From Eleftheria terrae (GTDB lineage Bacteria > Pseudomonadota > Gammaproteobacteria > Burkholderiales > Burkholderiaceae_C): 64,000 nt of DNA. The DNA lies in assembly GCF_030419005.1 (NCBI RefSeq), contig NZ_CP106953.1, positions 124,001-188,000 of the forward strand, written 5' to 3'. Both the position numbers and the translations under genes were made by a program. Below, piece after piece: positions 8,043-16,546 of the stretch (position 1 is the stretch's first letter; every line of letters begins with the position of its first letter). The notes below the pieces were generated by a model. It was not told the origin of the DNA. It saw only the letters and a program-made list of their open reading frames with translations, and ran no database searches.

Positions 8043-9260
8043 CTATCTCGCCAGCTCGCGCGTCAAGCGCTGGGCGGCTTCGCCCAGTGCGGCCTTGGGG
8101 TCGGCACCGCTCAATACCACTTGCTGCACGGCGCGGGTGAGGGTGTCGTCGCTGCGCTCCCAGCCCTTGCAGGTGGGCGGGCCCTCCGCATCGGCCAGCT
8201 GCTCCAGCAGCGGCTTCTTGCGCTCCGGCGGCAGGTCGGCGCTGGCAATGAGGTCGTGCCGGCCGCCTGGCAGCCAGAGGAAGCCGCGCTTGGCGGCCGC
8301 GGTCATCATCTGGCGCGTCGTCTCGCTGTCGTAGATGGTGCGCACGAAATCGACCGCGAGGTCCGGCTGAGGCGAAATGGTGGTCACGCCGATGACGGTG
8401 CCGCCCACCAGGGCGGTGGAACGCCCGCTGGGCCCCGCCGGCAATTTGCTGGCGGCCCACTTGCCTGCGATCTTCTTGCGCGACACATCGAGGCTGGCAA
8501 ACATCCAGCTGCCCGATTGCACGACCGGATGGGTGCCGTTCTCGAGGCCACTTTCCACATCGGGCCAGGTGTCGGTCGGCAGCTTGAAGCGGGTGTAGAG
8601 CGAGGCGTAGTACTGCAGTGCCTGGACGGCCTCCGGGCTGTCCACCACCGAGCGCGTGCATGCCGCGTCGTAGAGCGCGCCGCCGGCCTGCTTCAGGTAG
8701 GGGAAGAAGCCCACCCACCCCATGTTGCCCCACTGCTGGGCGTAGCCCCGGTTGCCGGCCGCCTGCTGCCGCTGCACCTCGTCCCTCAGCTCGTCCCAGG
8801 TGGAAGGTGGCCGGGCGACCTTGTCGGTCCGGTAGAACTGCAGCTGCACGGTGAGGTCGTAGGGTAGCGCGAACACCGCCGGCGCCGTGGCGGTGGCGCG
8901 GACGATGCCGGGGTGGCCGCTTTGCTGGACCGTCTTGACCAGGTCGGGGGCCTTCTTCGCCAGATCCAGCAGCCCGCCCTTGGTGCCCAGCTCCATGCCG
9001 TAGGAGAGCCCGCCCGTCAGGATGTCCGGCCCCTTCTTGCTGGCGAGCGCGGCCGAGTACTTCGTCATCGCGTCACTCCAGGGGATGGCGCGCACCTCCA
9101 CCTCGACGCCGGCGTGACGGCGCTTGAACGCCTCCACGGCCGGTTGCAGGATCTGGGGCCCCTTGTCGTCGCCCACCAACCAGATGGTCAGCCGGGTGGC
9201 CTGCGCCTGTGCCATGGCGGCCACGGCAGCCACCGCTGCCAGCATTGCTTTTGTCTTCAC
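8043..9260 (-). CDS. ABC sugar-binding periplasmic protein (family 1 extracellular solute-binding)
   Basis: A 405-residue binding protein. The GTG start at 9260 has GAGGAGA at ideal distance and yields a clean signal peptide (KTKAMLAAVAAVAAMAQAQA). An open frame upstream to 9377 is not plausible as protein and would cross the promoter. The mature part starts TRLTIWLVGDDKGPQIL and has the cluster of conserved stretches of MalE-like proteins (IPWSDAMTKYSAALASKKGPDIL, ALPYDLTVQLQFYRTD). It is the first gene of the six-gene operon, delivering manno-oligosaccharides to the two permeases. A strong promoter and operator lie 55-105 bases upstream. Confidence 0.92.
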   Translation of the reverse strand: MKTKAMLAAVAAVAAMAQAQATRLTIWLVGDDKGPQILQPAVEAFKRRHAGVEVEVRAIPWSDAMTKYSAALASKKGPDILTGGLSYGMELGTKGGLLDLAKKAPDLVKTVQQSGHPGIVRATATAPAVFALPYDLTVQLQFYRTDKVARPPSTWDELRDEVQRQQAAGNRGYAQQWGNMGWVGFFPYLKQAGGALYDAACTRSVVDSPEAVQALQYYASLYTRFKLPTDTWPDVESGLENGTHPVVQSGSWMFASLDVSRKKIAGKWAASKLPAGPSGRSTALVGGTVIGVTTISPQPDLAVDFVRTIYDSETTRQMMTAAAKRGFLWLPGGRHDLIASADLPPERKKPLLEQLADAEGPPTCKGWERSDDTLTRAVQQVVLSGADPKAALGEAAQRLTRELAR

Positions 9261-9313
9261 CGGACGGTCTCCTCTCAGGTCTTCGCTGTGCGCTTCGTGC
9301 GCCGCTGTCTGAA

Positions 9314-9326
9314 TGTTTACTAAACC
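9314..9326. promoter_or_regulatory. LacI-family operator (copy 2) at the transport operon promoter
   Basis: The palindrome GTTTACTAAAC (9315-9325) is identical to the core of the operator in front of the repressor gene. It begins 9 bases after the -10 box of the minus-strand promoter, so it covers the predicted transcription start, the classic position for repression. Confidence 0.78.
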
Positions 9327-9335
9327 AACCGCGAT

Positions 9336-9365
9336 AGCGTAGGGGCCGCCCGGCCCCCCAGTCAA
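9336..9365 (-). promoter_or_regulatory. Sigma-70-type promoter of the mannan transport operon
   Basis: On the minus strand TTGACT (9365-9360) and TACGCT (9341-9336) are separated by 18 bases. Transcription would start near 9329, next to the operator at 9314-9326 and about 70 bases before the GTG start of the binding protein. Confidence 0.6.
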
Positions 9366-9427
9366 GCGCCTTTTCATGTGTTTGCTTAGAGGTTAGGGAA
9401 AGCGAGAAGCTGTGTGCAAAGTCGTTC

Positions 9428-9468
9428 TTGCCGCGAAACGTCTGCGTCGTTTAGTATTGTTTAGTTCG
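9428..9468 (+). promoter_or_regulatory. Promoter of the ATPase/mannosidase pair with LacI half-sites
   Basis: TTGCCG (9428-9433) and TAGTAT (9452-9457) with an 18-base spacer form a plausible promoter. Two half-operator sequences GTTTAGT (9450-9456 and 9459-9465) overlap and follow the -10. They match one arm of the GTTTAGTAAAC palindrome, suggesting weaker repression of the divergent genes by the same regulator. Confidence 0.45.
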
Positions 9469-9511
9469 CCGGCAATGGCAGCCGGTGCCTTCACAACAAC
9501 GGAGCGAGACA

Positions 9512-10618
9512 GTGGCTGCGCTGCAGGTCAGACATCTAGAGAAGAGCTATCCCTCGGGGCCTCGCGTGATACGGGGCATCGACCTCGAGGTTGCCGATGG
9601 CGAGTTGGTGGTGTTCGTCGGGCCGTCGGGTTGCGGCAAGTCGACCACCTTGCGAATGATCGCGGGGCTGGAGGAGGTGTCGTCCGGAGAGGTGCTCATT
9701 GGTGGCCGGGTGGTCAACGAGGTGCCGGCCGCGCAGCGGGGCGTGGCCATGGTGTTCCAGAGCTATGCGCTGTACCCGCACATGTCGGTGCGGGAGAACC
9801 TGGGCTTCGCCTTGCGCCTTGCCGGCACAGCACGCGGCGAGATCGAGCAGACCATCCACCGGGTGGCGGCCACCTTGCAGTTGCAGCCATTGCTGGATCG
9901 CAAGCCGGCGGCGCTGTCGGGTGGCCAGCGCCAGCGGGTGGCCATCGGGCGCTGCCTGGTGCGGCAGCCCCAGGTCTTTCTGTTCGATGAACCGTTGTCG
10001 AACCTCGATGCCGCCCTTCGGGTGCAGATGCGCGAAGAGATCGCCCGGCTGCACCGGGAACTGCGCACCACCATGGTCTATGTGACGCATGACCAGGTGG
10101 AGGCCATGACGCTGGCCGACCGCATCGCCGTGTTCAACGAAGGCCGCATCGAGCAAATCGGCACGCCGCGCGAGCTCTACGAGCGCCCGGCGAACGCCTT
10201 CGTCGCCACCTTCATCGGCTCGCCGAGCATGAACCTGGTCGACGCGACCCTGCATCGTGGCGCCCGGGACACCGCCCTGATGCTGCCCGGCGCCGCACGC
10301 TGGGTGCTGCCGGCCGACTGCCGCGTGGCAGCGCAGGACGGAACGCCCTTCAAGCTCGGCCTGCGGCCGGAGCACCTGCGCCTGGTCGCGCCCGAAGCGG
10401 GTATCGCGGCGCGGGTCGAGCTGGCCGAATACCACGGCGGCGAGCACATCGTGCACCTCACGCTGGCCGGGGCCGCGGGCCACCGCCTCACCGTGCGCCT
10501 GGGTGGCGGCCAGGCGCCTGCTCCACGGGCCGGCGACGTCGTCGGCATTGCGCCTTCACCTTCTTCCTTCCACCTGTTCGCCGCTGACGGCCGTGCCGTC
10601 GTGTGCCATTGCGAGTAA
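9512..10618 (+). CDS. ABC sugar transporter ATPase, MalK/UgpC type
   Basis: A 368-residue cytoplasmic ATPase. Walker [11 protein letters not shown]-loop [11 protein letters not shown], signature [15 protein letters not shown], Walker [14 protein letters not shown] and the H-loop [11 protein letters not shown] are all intact. The C-terminal regulatory TOBE/OB region ([10 protein letters not shown]) typical of MalK/MsmK follows. The GTG at 9512 is preceded by GGAG; an earlier GTG at 9485 is less well placed. It is split from the rest of the transporter genes and transcribed divergently with the beta-mannosidase. One ATPase of this type can serve several CUT1 importers, so it may be shared. Confidence 0.93.
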   Translation: MAALQVRHLEKSYPSGPRVIRGIDLEVADGELVVFVGPSGCGKSTTLRMIAGLEEVSSGEVLIGGRVVNEVPAAQRGVAMVFQSYALYPHMSVRENLGFALRLAGTARGEIEQTIHRVAATLQLQPLLDRKPAALSGGQRQRVAIGRCLVRQPQVFLFDEPLSNLDAALRVQMREEIARLHRELRTTMVYVTHDQVEAMTLADRIAVFNEGRIEQIGTPRELYERPANAFVATFIGSPSMNLVDATLHRGARDTALMLPGAARWVLPADCRVAAQDGTPFKLGLRPEHLRLVAPEAGIAARVELAEYHGGEHIVHLTLAGAAGHRLTVRLGGGQAPAPRAGDVVGIAPSPSSFHLFAADGRAVVCHCE

Positions 10619-10624
10619 ACCACT

Positions 10625-13144
10625 GTGAAACCCTTTCACCGCCTGCCCCTGCACGAGGGATGGTCCTTCCGCGCCGTCGACCCCACCGTCGACCTCTTGC
10701 ACAACATTGACGACGACGCGGCCGACTGGATGCCCGCCCAGGTGCCGGGCACCGTCTACCAGGACCTGATTGCCGCCGGCCGCATTCCCGACCCCTTTGT
10801 CGGCACCAACGAGACCTCGGTGCAATGGGTGGCCGACACCGACTGGTGCTACCGGCTTGACTTCGAGCTGGACCCCGACCGATTGGCCGAGGCGGTCGAC
10901 CTGGTGTTCGAGGGCCTGGACACCTTCGCGCGGGTGTGGCTCAACGGGGTGCCCGTCCTTGAGAGCGACAACATGTTCGTGCCGGCCCGCGTGGCGGTGC
11001 GCCAGTGGCTGCGACGGGGCGCCAACCGCATTGCCATCGTGTTCGATTCGGCGCTGCGCCGCGGCCGCGAACGGGAGGCGCTGTTCGGCCGCCGGCACCT
11101 GTGGAACGGCGATGCCAGCCGGCTGCATGTGCGCAAGGCGCAGTACCACTATGGCTGGGACTGGGGCCCGGTGCTGCTCACGGCGGGGCCGTGGAAGCCG
11201 GTGGCACTGGAGAGCTACGCGCTGCGCGTGGTGGAGCTCGACAGCCCGGTCAGCATCGACGACGCCGGCGGACGCGCCCAGGTGGTGGTGCGCACCGTGC
11301 TGGCCGGGCCCGGGCTGCCGGCGGCCGACACGGTGGTGGTCCACCACCGGCTGCACGCACCGGACGGCCGCCTGGTGGGCGAAGCGCGCCTGCCGGCCGC
11401 CGCCCTGACGCAAGCGACGCTGGTGGTGGAGGCGCCCGAGCTGTGGTGGCCTGCCGGGCTGGGCGCACAGCCGCTGTACCGGCTGGTGACGACGCTGGAG
11501 GCCGAGTCGGCCGGCGTGGCCAGCCCGCTGGCGCATGAGGAGCGGCGGCTGGGTCTGCGCCGCCTGCGGCTGGTGCAGGAGCCGGTGGCCGGCGAGGCCG
11601 GGCGCTCCTTCCACTTCGAGGTGAACGGTGTGCCGCTGTTCTGCGGCGGTGCCAACTGGATCCCCGACGACAGCCTGCTCAACCGCATCAGCCCGGCGCG
11701 CTACCGGGAACGGGTCGGGCAGGCAGTGCAGGGGCATCTCAACATGCTGCGCGTCTGGGGTGGCGGCATCTACGAGGACGATGCCTTCTACGATGCCTGT
11801 GACGAACTCGGTGTGCTGGTGTGGCAGGACTTCCTGTTCGCCTGTGGCATCTATCCCGCGCATGCCGGGTTCCTGCGCAGCGTGGAGGCCGAGGCGGAGG
11901 CCGCCGTGCGGCGATTGCGGCACCGGCCCAGCCTGGCCATCTGGTGCGGCAACAACGAGGACTACGCGGTGGCGGAATCCATCGGCCTGTATGGCCCGCA
12001 GGCCGGAAAGGCCGGCTTCGAGGCGCGCGTGATCTACGAGGAGCTGCTGCCGCGCGTGTGCCTGGCGCTGGATCCCCAGCGGCCCTACTGGCCCGGCAGC
12101 CCGTACAGCCCCACGGCGACCGGCGTGCTGGCCACCGCCGACCCGACGGTGGGCGACCGCCACAGCTGGGAGGTGTGGCACGGGCAGATGCTGCCGTACC
12201 AGCAGTACCTCCGCGTGCAAGGCCGCTTCATCAGCGAGTTCGGCATGCAGGCCCATGCGTCGCAGGAGGTGCTGGACCAGGCGGTGCCGCCGGCGGAGCG
12301 CTTTGCCCTCAGCCGCACGCTGACGGCGCACAACAAGGCCGGCTCGGCGGAGGCGCCCGACGGGCACCGCCGGCTTGCCGTGTACCTGGCCGACACCCTC
12401 AACGTCGGGCCCGAGTGGGGCGACATGGTCTATGCCACCCAGTTCGTGCAGGCCGAGGCCTTGCGCTACGCGTATCAGGACTTCCGCTCGCGCTGGATCG
12501 GCGACGGGGCGCGGGCGGTGGGCGGCGCGCTGGTCTGGCAGCTCAACGACTGCTGGCCGGCCATCAGCTGGTCCATCATCGATTCGGGCGGCGTGCCGAA
12601 GCCCGCCTGGTACACGGTGCGGCGCTGCCTGGCGCCGGTGGCGGTGTCGCTGCGCCTGCAGGCCGGCAAGGCGCGATGCAACGTGCTGTCGGCCCGGCGC
12701 ACCGCCGGGGTGGCACTTGCGCACCTGCGGATCTTTGGACTGGATGGCGCGCAGGTGGCCGACATCGAGCAGACCTGCGCCATACCGGCGAACGGCTCGC
12801 AGGGCTTCGAGCTGCCGCTGCCCGCCTTGCCGGAGGCCGTGCTGGCCGAGTTGGTGCTGACGGAGGCGGGCCGAGGGATGGTGGCGCGAGACACAGCCTG
12901 GAGCGAACCCTACCGCTTCTACCGGCTGCCCGATCCCGACTTGCGGCTGGGGCGACAAGGCGATTGCCTGACACTGAGCGCGTCGCTGCCGGCCAAGGGG
13001 GTGTGGCTCAGCGCGCCGGGTGTCCGGTTCTCGGACAACTTCCTTGACCTGCGGCCGGGGGAAACGGTGCAAGTCGAAGCGCAGGGCTTGTGCGAGCAGG
13101 CGATCTGCGTGCGGTCCCTCGACCAGCGTGCGCGCACTCTGTGA
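10625..13144 (+). CDS. GH2 beta-mannosidase
   Basis: An 839-residue enzyme with the multi-domain GH2 plan: N-terminal jelly roll (LHEGWSFRAV, QVPGTVYQDL), Ig-like domain, then the catalytic barrel from ~residue 330 (NMLRVWGGGIYEDDAFYDAC, LAIWCGNNEDY with the acid/base Asn-Glu, and FISEFGMQ with the nucleophile Glu). WNGDASRLHVRKAQYHYGWD is characteristic of beta-mannosidases as opposed to galactosidases. There is no signal peptide, so it acts on imported oligosaccharides in the cytoplasm, releasing mannose from non-reducing ends. The GTG start lies six bases after the ATPase stop, so the two genes are co-transcribed. Confidence 0.93.
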   Translation: MKPFHRLPLHEGWSFRAVDPTVDLLHNIDDDAADWMPAQVPGTVYQDLIAAGRIPDPFVGTNETSVQWVADTDWCYRLDFELDPDRLAEAVDLVFEGLDTFARVWLNGVPVLESDNMFVPARVAVRQWLRRGANRIAIVFDSALRRGREREALFGRRHLWNGDASRLHVRKAQYHYGWDWGPVLLTAGPWKPVALESYALRVVELDSPVSIDDAGGRAQVVVRTVLAGPGLPAADTVVVHHRLHAPDGRLVGEARLPAAALTQATLVVEAPELWWPAGLGAQPLYRLVTTLEAESAGVASPLAHEERRLGLRRLRLVQEPVAGEAGRSFHFEVNGVPLFCGGANWIPDDSLLNRISPARYRERVGQAVQGHLNMLRVWGGGIYEDDAFYDACDELGVLVWQDFLFACGIYPAHAGFLRSVEAEAEAAVRRLRHRPSLAIWCGNNEDYAVAESIGLYGPQAGKAGFEARVIYEELLPRVCLALDPQRPYWPGSPYSPTATGVLATADPTVGDRHSWEVWHGQMLPYQQYLRVQGRFISEFGMQAHASQEVLDQAVPPAERFALSRTLTAHNKAGSAEAPDGHRRLAVYLADTLNVGPEWGDMVYATQFVQAEALRYAYQDFRSRWIGDGARAVGGALVWQLNDCWPAISWSIIDSGGVPKPAWYTVRRCLAPVAVSLRLQAGKARCNVLSARRTAGVALAHLRIFGLDGAQVADIEQTCAIPANGSQGFELPLPALPEAVLAELVLTEAGRGMVARDTAWSEPYRFYRLPDPDLRLGRQGDCLTLSASLPAKGVWLSAPGVRFSDNFLDLRPGETVQVEAQGLCEQAICVRSLDQRARTL

Positions 13145-13153
13145 AGGGGGCCT

Positions 13154-13648
13154 TCAAGGCGAGTCCGGCGCCGCCCTCGAACGGATCAGGCGCGCGTAGT
13201 TGACCGCGTCCGAGAGGCGGTCGTAGCGGTACTCGCCAAAATGGAAGACGCCTTGATCAAAGGAGATGGACAGGGCGCCCATCAGCTCCATCTCTTCAGC
13301 GGTGGGCCAGGCGACTGCATCGGCCACCTGCGCGGGCACCCCTTGCGCAGGGATGTCCGCCTCTCCGGCCGCGGCGTGTTCGCCGCGCGCAGCCAGGAGC
13401 TCCGCATACCGGATGGCATCGTCGAGGCGCTCATAGCGGAAGCCGCGGTAGTGGTACACCCGGCCGTCGAAGGAGATGTGGTGCAGCGACCTCAGGCGGT
13501 CTTGTTGCTCGTTCCAGGAGCGCGCCAGCGCCGCCGCGGGAGAACCGGTGTGCAACGGCGGGTGCGGCTTCGCGTCTTGCGGCACGCTTGAGGCAAGGGG
13601 GCGCTCACCGGCAGGGGCGACGCCGTGGCGGGTTGGTGCGGGGTCCAT
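13154..13648 (-). CDS. Hypothetical protein with a duplicated ~28-residue motif
   Basis: A 164-residue soluble protein of unknown function. The start at 13648 has AGGAG seven bases upstream; the frame upstream of it is low-complexity and not protein-like. The first ~60 residues are Pro/Ala-rich. Two related units follow: HISFDGRVYHYRGFRYERLD then DAIRYAEL, and SISFDQGVFHFGEYRYDRLS then DAVNYARL. Each unit reads as beta-hairpin then helix, so the protein is an internal duplication of a small aromatic-rich module. It is convergent with the mannosidase gene (9-base gap). No catalytic pattern is visible and I do not recognise the family with certainty. Confidence 0.65.
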   Translation of the reverse strand: MDPAPTRHGVAPAGERPLASSVPQDAKPHPPLHTGSPAAALARSWNEQQDRLRSLHHISFDGRVYHYRGFRYERLDDAIRYAELLAARGEHAAAGEADIPAQGVPAQVADAVAWPTAEEMELMGALSISFDQGVFHFGEYRYDRLSDAVNYARLIRSRAAPDSP

Positions 13649-13763
13649 GGTCATGCTCCTTTGCCGCAAGCGGCCGTGTGGCGGCGGCGTTGGCGGCTGC
13701 CGGGTGCTGCCGGCGGGTCGCCGTCGTTGGACCGGCAGCGCTCGCGACCGGCTCCCATCCACC

Positions 13764-14117
13764 TCAGGCACTCGCCAGCAGGACCGCGCAGGCGCGGGCC
13801 ACGGCGGAGACACGCTCGGCCGAGGTGTTCCCCGGCATCGTGGCCCAGCCGCCCTTCTCGACGAAGACGCCTTGCGACCAGGCATCGGTCTTCTTCAATG
13901 CCGCGGTGTTGACCGCCACCTCGCTGGTGTGCCGGAACCTGTCGGCGCATACCGGCGCGAGCGCGGCAACCACTGCGTTGTCCGCCCGCACCGATGCCAA
14001 GGACTCCGCGCTGCGGGCGGTGGTCCAGCCGCCCAGGGTGAATCCGAGGAGCGCCATGGCCATGGCGCCGATCACGCCGCCCCAGAGGGCCGGCTTGGTG
14101 GCTTCGGGAATGTGCAT
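13764..14117 (-). CDS. Small single-span membrane/periplasmic protein
   Basis: A 117-residue protein. MHIPEATKPALWGGVIG begins a single N-terminal hydrophobic segment (to about residue 30), followed by a periplasmic-looking domain with a conserved-type stretch (ADNAVVAALAPVCADRFR) and two cysteines. It resembles small uncharacterised proteins common in betaproteobacteria; no function is known to me. GAAAGA precedes the ATG. It stands 56 bases downstream of another small gene in the same direction and probably shares its transcript. Confidence 0.65.
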   Translation of the reverse strand: MHIPEATKPALWGGVIGAMAMALLGFTLGGWTTARSAESLASVRADNAVVAALAPVCADRFRHTSEVAVNTAALKKTDAWSQGVFVEKGGWATMPGNTSAERVSAVARACAVLLASA

Positions 14118-14173
14118 GGGGGTCTTTCGGTGAAGGGCGGAGGGCGGGGCAGGGCGCGCTGGGCCGGCAAGGC

Positions 14174-14344
14174 TCAGGCCATGCGCTGGCTGCGCAGGGC
14201 TTCGAGCTGGCGTTCGAGCGCCTCGACGAGGCAATAGGTCTCCATGTACTTCTCCTGGTTGCTCGTCGAGCGCCATGTATCGGTGTCGGATGTCGCCTTG
14301 GCGATCCTCTCCTGGAGGGCGGCGATTTCGCTTTGATGTGACAT
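14174..14344 (-). CDS. Small hypothetical coiled-coil protein (56 aa)
   Basis: A 56-residue charged, mostly helical protein (SEIAALQERIAKATSDTDTW, then VEALERQLEALRSQRMA), preceded by GGAG ten bases before the ATG. The heptad-like leucine/alanine spacing suggests a short coiled coil. Its function is unknown. It is followed by the small membrane-protein gene on the same strand. Confidence 0.55.
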   Translation of the reverse strand: MSHQSEIAALQERIAKATSDTDTWRSTSNQEKYMETYCLVEALERQLEALRSQRMA

Positions 14345-14489
14345 GGGGGCTCCGCAGGCGGGATGAATGGACATCTGGAGCTTCGCCGACGATGCGGCTG
14401 GCGTCTGTACGCTGCCGCTCACTGGCAGGTCTTGGCCCGGGCCGCCGCGGACGCCCTGCCTTACGCGCCGCTGGGCCCGGCGTCCCGGG

Positions 14490-15164
14490 CTACATCAGCC
14501 CGGCGTTGTAGCAACTGCAGGCGTGGGCGCGCAGCAGACGGCGGTTCAGCACGGCGATCGAGCCGCGGTGGTAGCTGATGGAGCCGCATGCCTGCAGGGC
14601 GCATGCCGCCTGCGTGATGCTGACGCGCCGCGCGCCGAGGATGCGCGACAACCACTGGTGGGTGAGGTCGATGGTGTCGTCCCCGGCGCAGTCGGCCGTT
14701 CTCAGCAGGAGCGTTGCCAGTCGGTGTTCCACGCGATGGAAGTGCGCGCAGCCCACCGCCAGCGCATGGCGGCCGATGCCCGCATGCAACTGCAGGCGCA
14801 GCCCGGCGAGCAGTGCGGGGCTGCAGGTCAAGGCCTCGCGCAATGCAGCCGTCGACATTTGCCAGGCGGTGCCGCTGCGCCTCACGGTGGCGTCGAGGGG
14901 GGCCACATCCAGCTCGAGGATCACCGTGGACCCATGCATGCCGCGGTTGCCGACCATGTCCAGTTCCACCCCCGGCCGTTCGGCGGTGCAAGCTGCCAAC
15001 GAGATGACCGCCCCGGTCGGAAACAGCACATGCTGGTAGGGGTCGCCCGAGCGTTCGAGGAGGTCGCCGAACTCGAGCGACACCTGCTGCGCGGCGGTCA
15101 GCAGCCGACGGCGTTCATCCCGGGGCAACTGCTCGATCAAGGTGTTCCTGTCGGGCGCAAGCAT
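14490..15164 (-). CDS. Crp/Fnr-like regulator with unusual C-terminal DNA-binding region
   Basis: A 224-residue protein with a cyclic-nucleotide-binding-like beta-roll (residues ~10-120; YQHVLFPTGAVISLAACTAE, VGNRGMHGSTVIL) and a C-terminal winged-helix region (LTHQWLSRILGARRVSITQA, GSISYHRGSIAVLNR). AAAGGAGA precedes the ATG at 15164. The Arg-Ser pair that binds cAMP in Crp is not evident, so another ligand, or none, is likely. It is divergent from a paralogue at 15730, with a 565-base region between them. Targets cannot be read from the sequence. Confidence 0.8.
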   Translation of the reverse strand: MLAPDRNTLIEQLPRDERRRLLTAAQQVSLEFGDLLERSGDPYQHVLFPTGAVISLAACTAERPGVELDMVGNRGMHGSTVILELDVAPLDATVRRSGTAWQMSTAALREALTCSPALLAGLRLQLHAGIGRHALAVGCAHFHRVEHRLATLLLRTADCAGDDTIDLTHQWLSRILGARRVSITQAACALQACGSISYHRGSIAVLNRRLLRAHACSCYNAGLM

Positions 15165-15729
15165 GGTCGCGTCTCCTTTCTCTCCCTGCGGGCTGGCGAT
15201 CGTCGCCGCCATGGCACGACCGGCGATGCATTGGCGGAGGAACCATCGTGCAGGAAGGACTCGTCCGTGTCGGTGCGGTGGGGCGCTTCTGGGGGGCTTC
15301 TTGCCGGGCCGACCGGGCAGGGCGGCCGTGCGGCCCGGCCTGCGCCGCCGTAGCAGGGCCGACGGCCCGCCAGCGCTGCCGCGTGCGGTAGCGAACAGAC
15401 GGCAAGGCGCAACGCGCGCAAGATGCTGCAAGGACATCGATGTGGTCGGCCCGCGCAGCGCGCGAAGCCGGTGGCCCCGGGGCGGGGCCATCCCGCCGGC
15501 CCGGCTCCCGCCACACGCACCTACCCCGCAGCACAAGGACCCTGCATGACCCGAGACGAAGAAGGAATGCGGCACCCGCAGGACTCAGGGTGCCGCCAGA
15601 CCCTGACGCCTCCCGGGCGGCTCCGGGGGCGGGGTCGCCTGGCCGGGAGACGCTCCTATACTCGGCTGGCCGGTATCCCGCCGCCGCAATGGCGACCGGT
15701 GGACAGAACGGCAGGAGTCGACCGTCACC
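15165..15729. other. Divergent intergenic region between two Crp/Fnr-like genes
   Basis: About 565 GC-rich bases with no supported gene; open frames here lack protein-like composition. Promoters of both regulators must lie here. I could not identify a clear FNR-type TTGAT-N4-ATCAA site or a strong sigma-70 promoter. Confidence 0.5.
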
Positions 15730-16446
15730 ATGCAGCCGAACCCGAGGGACAACCAATTGCTGTCGGCGCTGCCGCCGGCCGAGTGGGAACGCTGGAGCCA
15801 GGCGGTGCAGCCGGTGCACCTGACGCTTGGCCAGGTGTTGTACGAGTCGGGAGTGGCCATGACGCAGGTGTTTTTCCCGACCACCTCGATCGTGTCGCTG
15901 CTCTATGGCTTCGAGGATGGCGCGTCCGCGGAGATCGCCGTCGTCGGCCACGAAGGACTGGTCGGCATCTCCCTGTTCATGGGCGGGGGCTCGACACCGA
16001 GCCGGGCGGTGGTGCGAAACGCCGGCGAAGCGTTTCGCGTGCCCGCCGCCTTCCTGCAGCAGGAGTTCAGCAGTTCCACGGCGGTGTTGCACCTGCTGCT
16101 GCGCTACACGCAAGCGCTCATCACCCAGATGACGCAGACGTCGGTCTGCAATCGGCACCACTCGCTGGACCAGCAGTTGTGCCGCTGGCTGCTCCTGACC
16201 CTGGACCGGGCGCCACCAGGCAAGGAACTCGCCCTCACACAGGAGCTCATCGCCAGCATGCTCGGGGTGCGGCGCGAAGGCGTGTCCGAAGCGGCCGCCA
16301 ACCTGCGCCGGGCCGGCTTGATCCAGTACCGGCGCGGCCACATCACCGTTTGCGACCGGGCCGGGCTGGAGCTGCGGACGTGCGAGTGCTATGCCGTGGT
16401 GAAGAAGGAATACGAGCGCCTGCTGTCGCTGCCCATGGCTCGCTGA
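15730..16446 (+). CDS. Crp/Fnr-family transcriptional regulator
   Basis: A 238-residue regulator. An N-terminal beta-roll (VLYESGVAMTQVFFPTTSIV, AVVGHEGLVGISLFMGGG) is followed by a dimerisation helix (AVLHLLLRYTQALITQMTQT) and a well-formed helix-turn-helix (LTQELIASMLGVRREGVSEA, GLIQYRRGHITV). It lacks the four-cysteine iron-sulfur signature of Fnr and a clear cAMP site. This group often reacts to redox or nitrosative signals, but the ligand is not deducible. It is divergent from the 14490 paralogue and 100 bases ahead of the transglutaminase-like gene. Confidence 0.85.
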   Translation: MQPNPRDNQLLSALPPAEWERWSQAVQPVHLTLGQVLYESGVAMTQVFFPTTSIVSLLYGFEDGASAEIAVVGHEGLVGISLFMGGGSTPSRAVVRNAGEAFRVPAAFLQQEFSSSTAVLHLLLRYTQALITQMTQTSVCNRHHSLDQQLCRWLLLTLDRAPPGKELALTQELIASMLGVRREGVSEAAANLRRAGLIQYRRGHITVCDRAGLELRTCECYAVVKKEYERLLSLPMAR

Positions 16447-16546
16447 CGCACTGCGCGGTACAACAGGCGAACGGGCCCCGGGCCGACCGTCCGCTGCAGG
16501 CAAGGACGGCGCCGCCGCAACTCCCGGCCTTGAAAGGGCACATCGC

